The position numbers and the translations under genes were made by a program. DNA of 33,497 nucleotides, taken from positions 1 to 33,497 of the forward strand of contig AYTS01000087.1 of assembly GCA_002009475.1 (NCBI GenBank), in the 5' to 3' direction. The notes beneath the pieces were generated by a model. That model was not told the DNA's origin. It did no database searches and worked only from the letters and a program-made list of their open reading frames with translations. The stretch's first letter is position 1. Every line of letters begins with the position of its first letter. Below are positions 31,474-33,497 of the stretch, one piece after another. Source of the DNA: Candidatus Brocadia carolinensis (lineage in GTDB: Bacteria; Planctomycetota; Brocadiia; Brocadiales; Brocadiaceae).

Positions 31474-32989
31474 ATGAAACTTATCACAGAAACCCACGCT
31501 GAACATATTCGAGGTACTCTTTCATGCTACGAACGTGTCGTCATTCAAGGCACATTACCCCCTTTTTGTTACGCAACGGGTATGACCTCCTTTCTCTATG
31601 AGAAAAAGATTCGTATCTTTGACTACCCGCAATTTGCTCAAGACTTGCGAGACGAATTGATTAAGAACGCCCAAAAGATTGCCCATGAGAATAATCTCAA
31701 GATCGAATACGTCCCCAAAAAGAACTTTCGCCAGGAAGACCGTATCGCAGAAATCTTGAAAGAGCGCGGTGACCACCCTGGCCTTGTTCACATCTTTTCG
31801 GTACAGGAATCCTGTACCTCATACAAACCGTGGCACGACAAGAATACCCACAAGACGTTTCTCAAATACGACCCCAGCGGGCGGTGTCTTCACTATTATT
31901 TCTCCTTTATTCATGAAATTTTGGGACTGTGTTATGTCCGTGTACCAACATGGATTCCTTTTCGTCTTCAAATCTATTTTAACGGTCATACTTGGTTAGC
32001 ATCCCAGTTGCAAAGGCGGAAGATATCATACACCATGCGCGATAATGCGTTTCTCGATATTGGTGATTTTCAAAAAGCACAAGAAATTGCCAACGGTTTT
32101 TCACCGGAACAACTCCACCGGATGTTCGATTGCCTGGCACGGCGGTATTGTCCGTTTCTCAGAAAGTTTGACCTGTCCTACCACGGGAGTATTCTGCAAG
32201 TAGAGTATGCAACAGATACAGTCTTTAAGCAGCAAAGCTATTTACAGACCATGTACGACACCCTTGCAAGAACCGCCATTCATACCGTAAAGCCTGAGAG
32301 CATAGCAACATTTCTGGGGGGAAAAAACTTCATGGAAATTATCAGGACGACATGGGCAACAGATTCAATACCCGTATTGAAGGTACCCGGATCAAACATA
32401 TCATGGGTCCTGCTTCCGTAAAATTGTACGACAAATTCCATATCGTGCTAAGGATAGAAACCACAACCTATGACGTCTCCTTTTTTGAACACTACCGCAA
32501 GGTAGAACACCGTGACGGAACACGTGAAACGAAGGTCGCTCATGTAAAAAAAGGCATTTATAGCCTTGTTCCGCACAAAGACATACTTTCGCGTGCGAAT
32601 CACCGGTATCTGGAATTCATCCTACCCTTGACGACAATCGGGTGGGAAGCGTGAATCTGAATAAGATTTCAAAGAACGTAACGGAAAAGAATCACACGTA
32701 CAAGGGATTTAACTTCTTCCACGATGATGATCAGCAGATATTTCTGACCATTGCGCGCGGAGAGTTCAACATCCGGGGTTTTCAAAACAAAAACCTCAGA
32801 ATGAAACTGAAAGAGAAAACCACGAGCCAAATGTGTCGTATCATAAAGCGGCTGAGAGTCCACGGATTAATCAGAAAGATTGCCCATTCATACAAGTACC
32901 ATCTGACCACTCTTGGACGTAACGTAATCGCTCTTGGGCTGAAACTCAAAGAACTCGTGATTATTCCTCAACTCGCTATTCAAAATTAA
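31474..32989 (+). pseudogene. ~500 aa transposase-like protein, two frameshifts
   Basis: Three ORFs are collinear pieces of one protein. Piece 1 (31474-32330) starts THAEHIRGTLSCYERVVIQG and includes VHIFSVQESCTSYKPWHDKN, CLHYYFSFIHE and WIPFRLQIYFNGHTWLASQL. Near the G6A6 run (~32317-32328) the frame must change to give MGNRFNTRIEGTRIKHIMGP, KLYDKFHIVLRIETTTYDVS and EHRDGTRETKVAH. Near 32622 a missing base shifts to DDNRVGSVNLNKISKNV and YKGFNFFHDDDQQIFLTIAR. The C-terminal RIIKRLRVHGLIRKIAHSYK is a winged-helix-like segment, which can mislead annotation as a MarR regulator. From memory, similar proteins are multicopy in anammox genomes. Its assignment to a named IS family is uncertain. Confidence 0.65.
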
Positions 32990-33033
32990 TTAATTATTTT
33001 TGCTCAAATTGTCAAAATATTTTTTATTAGATA

Positions 33034-33274
33034 CTAACGCTATCCCGTATATCCTCTGTGATAATAATTCCTCTACCGTATGTTCTCTTGCCTCCGGATC
33101 CCGATAATCAGCAAAACACCTGGAAAACTCTTTGGTGAAACCTCGTGCCTCTTCTCATTCTCTCAGGAAAAGGCCACCGGCGCCTGTTGTTATTTGCCCT
33201 CCATTAAATTCCGATATTACCTTCCTGCCGCTTAACTCCTGATACTCTATGGCATCTTTACACCCTGTTTTCAC
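33034..33274 (-). pseudogene. IS1380-family transposase, 5' fragment
   Basis: From a GTG at 33274 (preceded by GGAGG) the frame reads KTGCKDAIEYQELSGRKVIS, EFNGGQITTGAGGLFLRE, then stops. A shift near 33165 continues FTKEFSRCFADYRDPEAREH, TVEELLSQRIYGIAL, the typical IS1380 N-terminus. Homology ends near 33038 at the junction with the neighbouring element. The catalytic core is absent, so this is a dead fragment. Confidence 0.72.
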
Positions 33275-33413
33275 CTTCTTCCCTCCTCTTGCTATGGATA
33301 ATCTGTTATTTACAAACATCTTATACCATAAATACTGAGGATTGTCTAATATATCGGTGAGAAATCCGACCTAGCCCATTGACGCATGCAGGGGAAACTG
33401 CGAAAATGCTTGC
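33275..33413. other. Short gap between two transposase remnants
   Basis: Between divergent transposase starts. It presumably holds both IS ends, but no terminal repeat could be fixed without the missing right flank. Confidence 0.3.
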
Positions 33414-33497
33414 ATGTTTCTCAGGGCAAAATCACGGACGAAAGACGAGAAAATCCACCGGTATTGGAGTGTGGTAGAGAATCGCCGGGTCAGCGGA
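33414..33497 (+). CDS. Start of a transposase, 3' end outside window (IS1634-like, tentative)
   Basis: 28 codons to the window edge: MFLRAKSRTKDEKIHRYWSV then VENRRVSG. This matches the opening of a widespread DDE transposase group, usually KDGKxHxYWSVVENRR followed by GRVVQRxVLYLGE. I place it with IS1634-like/IS4-superfamily elements only tentatively. The family calls for the start at this ATG. No clear ribosome site. Confidence 0.6.
   Translation, partial: MFLRAKSRTKDEKIHRYWSVVENRRVSG

Larger units (their letters stand above)
31335..33028 (+). mobile_element. Putative transposable element with decayed transposase-like gene
   Basis: The left boundary is placed where the coiled-coil gene is interrupted. 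The right boundary is just after the AATTATTTTTGCTCAAATTG block, a solo copy of which occurs at 11523. CTAAC occurs at both junctions (31333-31337 and 33034-33038) and could be a target duplication. No classical terminal inverted repeats were seen, but there is a subterminal palindrome on the left. It abuts an IS1380 fragment on the right. Confidence 0.5.

Noticed and set aside
1..33497. CRISPR array
   Set aside because: Repeats present are dispersed palindromes or paired elements, and none shows regular ~30-base units with unique spacers.

Overview
The window looks like chromosomal DNA of an anaerobic Planctomycete of the anammox type (Candidatus Brocadia/Jettenia-like). This is an inference from moderate G+C content, very large secreted proteins built from Ig-like/Big_5 modules, a menaquinone methyltransferase, a cobalamin-pathway fusion, a DUF362-ferredoxin protein, and many dispersed repeats and decayed insertion sequences. 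It is not proven by any marker gene in the window.

Layout. 1-4.6 kb: the 3' part of a giant secreted repeat protein (beta-strand repeats, Ig-like and four Big_5 domains). 5.0-6.5 kb: a B12-binding radical SAM protein. 6.5-7.0 kb: a repeat array. 7.0-8.4 kb: a FadL-type outer-membrane barrel. 8.8-11.4 kb: a DUF362/ferredoxin protein directly abutting an MgtE magnesium transporter, flanked by two near-identical copies of a ~224 bp repeat. 11.8-16.2 kb (minus): one secreted M6 metalloprotease gene with C-terminal propeller-like, Big_5, PPC and LamG modules, split into three ORFs by two single-base errors in poly-A tracts. 17.0-17.6 kb: a HicB-HicB-HicA operon with broken hicA, between two copies of an ISAs1-derived segment. 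17.9-18.8 kb: an ISAs1 transposase pseudogene. 19.0-21.9 kb: a same-strand cluster of exported proteins (TPR protein, small membrane protein, secreted protein, coiled-coil lipoprotein), three of them frameshifted in A-tracts. 22.2-23.5 kb: a secreted alpha/beta hydrolase. 23.8-25.9 kb (minus): a dihydrouridine synthase followed by a CbiX-CbiC fusion. 26.1 kb: MenG/UbiE. 27.1 kb: tRNA-Gln(CTG).

From the tRNA to the right edge is an accessory region: a dead tyrosine integrase and excisionase next to the tRNA, then TumE-TumA, a small membrane protein, a Phd/YefM-RelE module, a second HicB-HicA module bracketed by two ~95 bp palindromic elements, a truncated coiled-coil protein, a putative transposable element with a broken ~500 aa transposase-like gene, an IS1380 fragment and the start of another transposase.

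The core genes read cleanly. From 11.8 kb onward I count about thirteen frameshifts. Several sit in A-tracts and are repaired by removing one A. They are either real decay, transcript slippage, or base-calling error, and raw reads would decide. No CRISPR array was seen.
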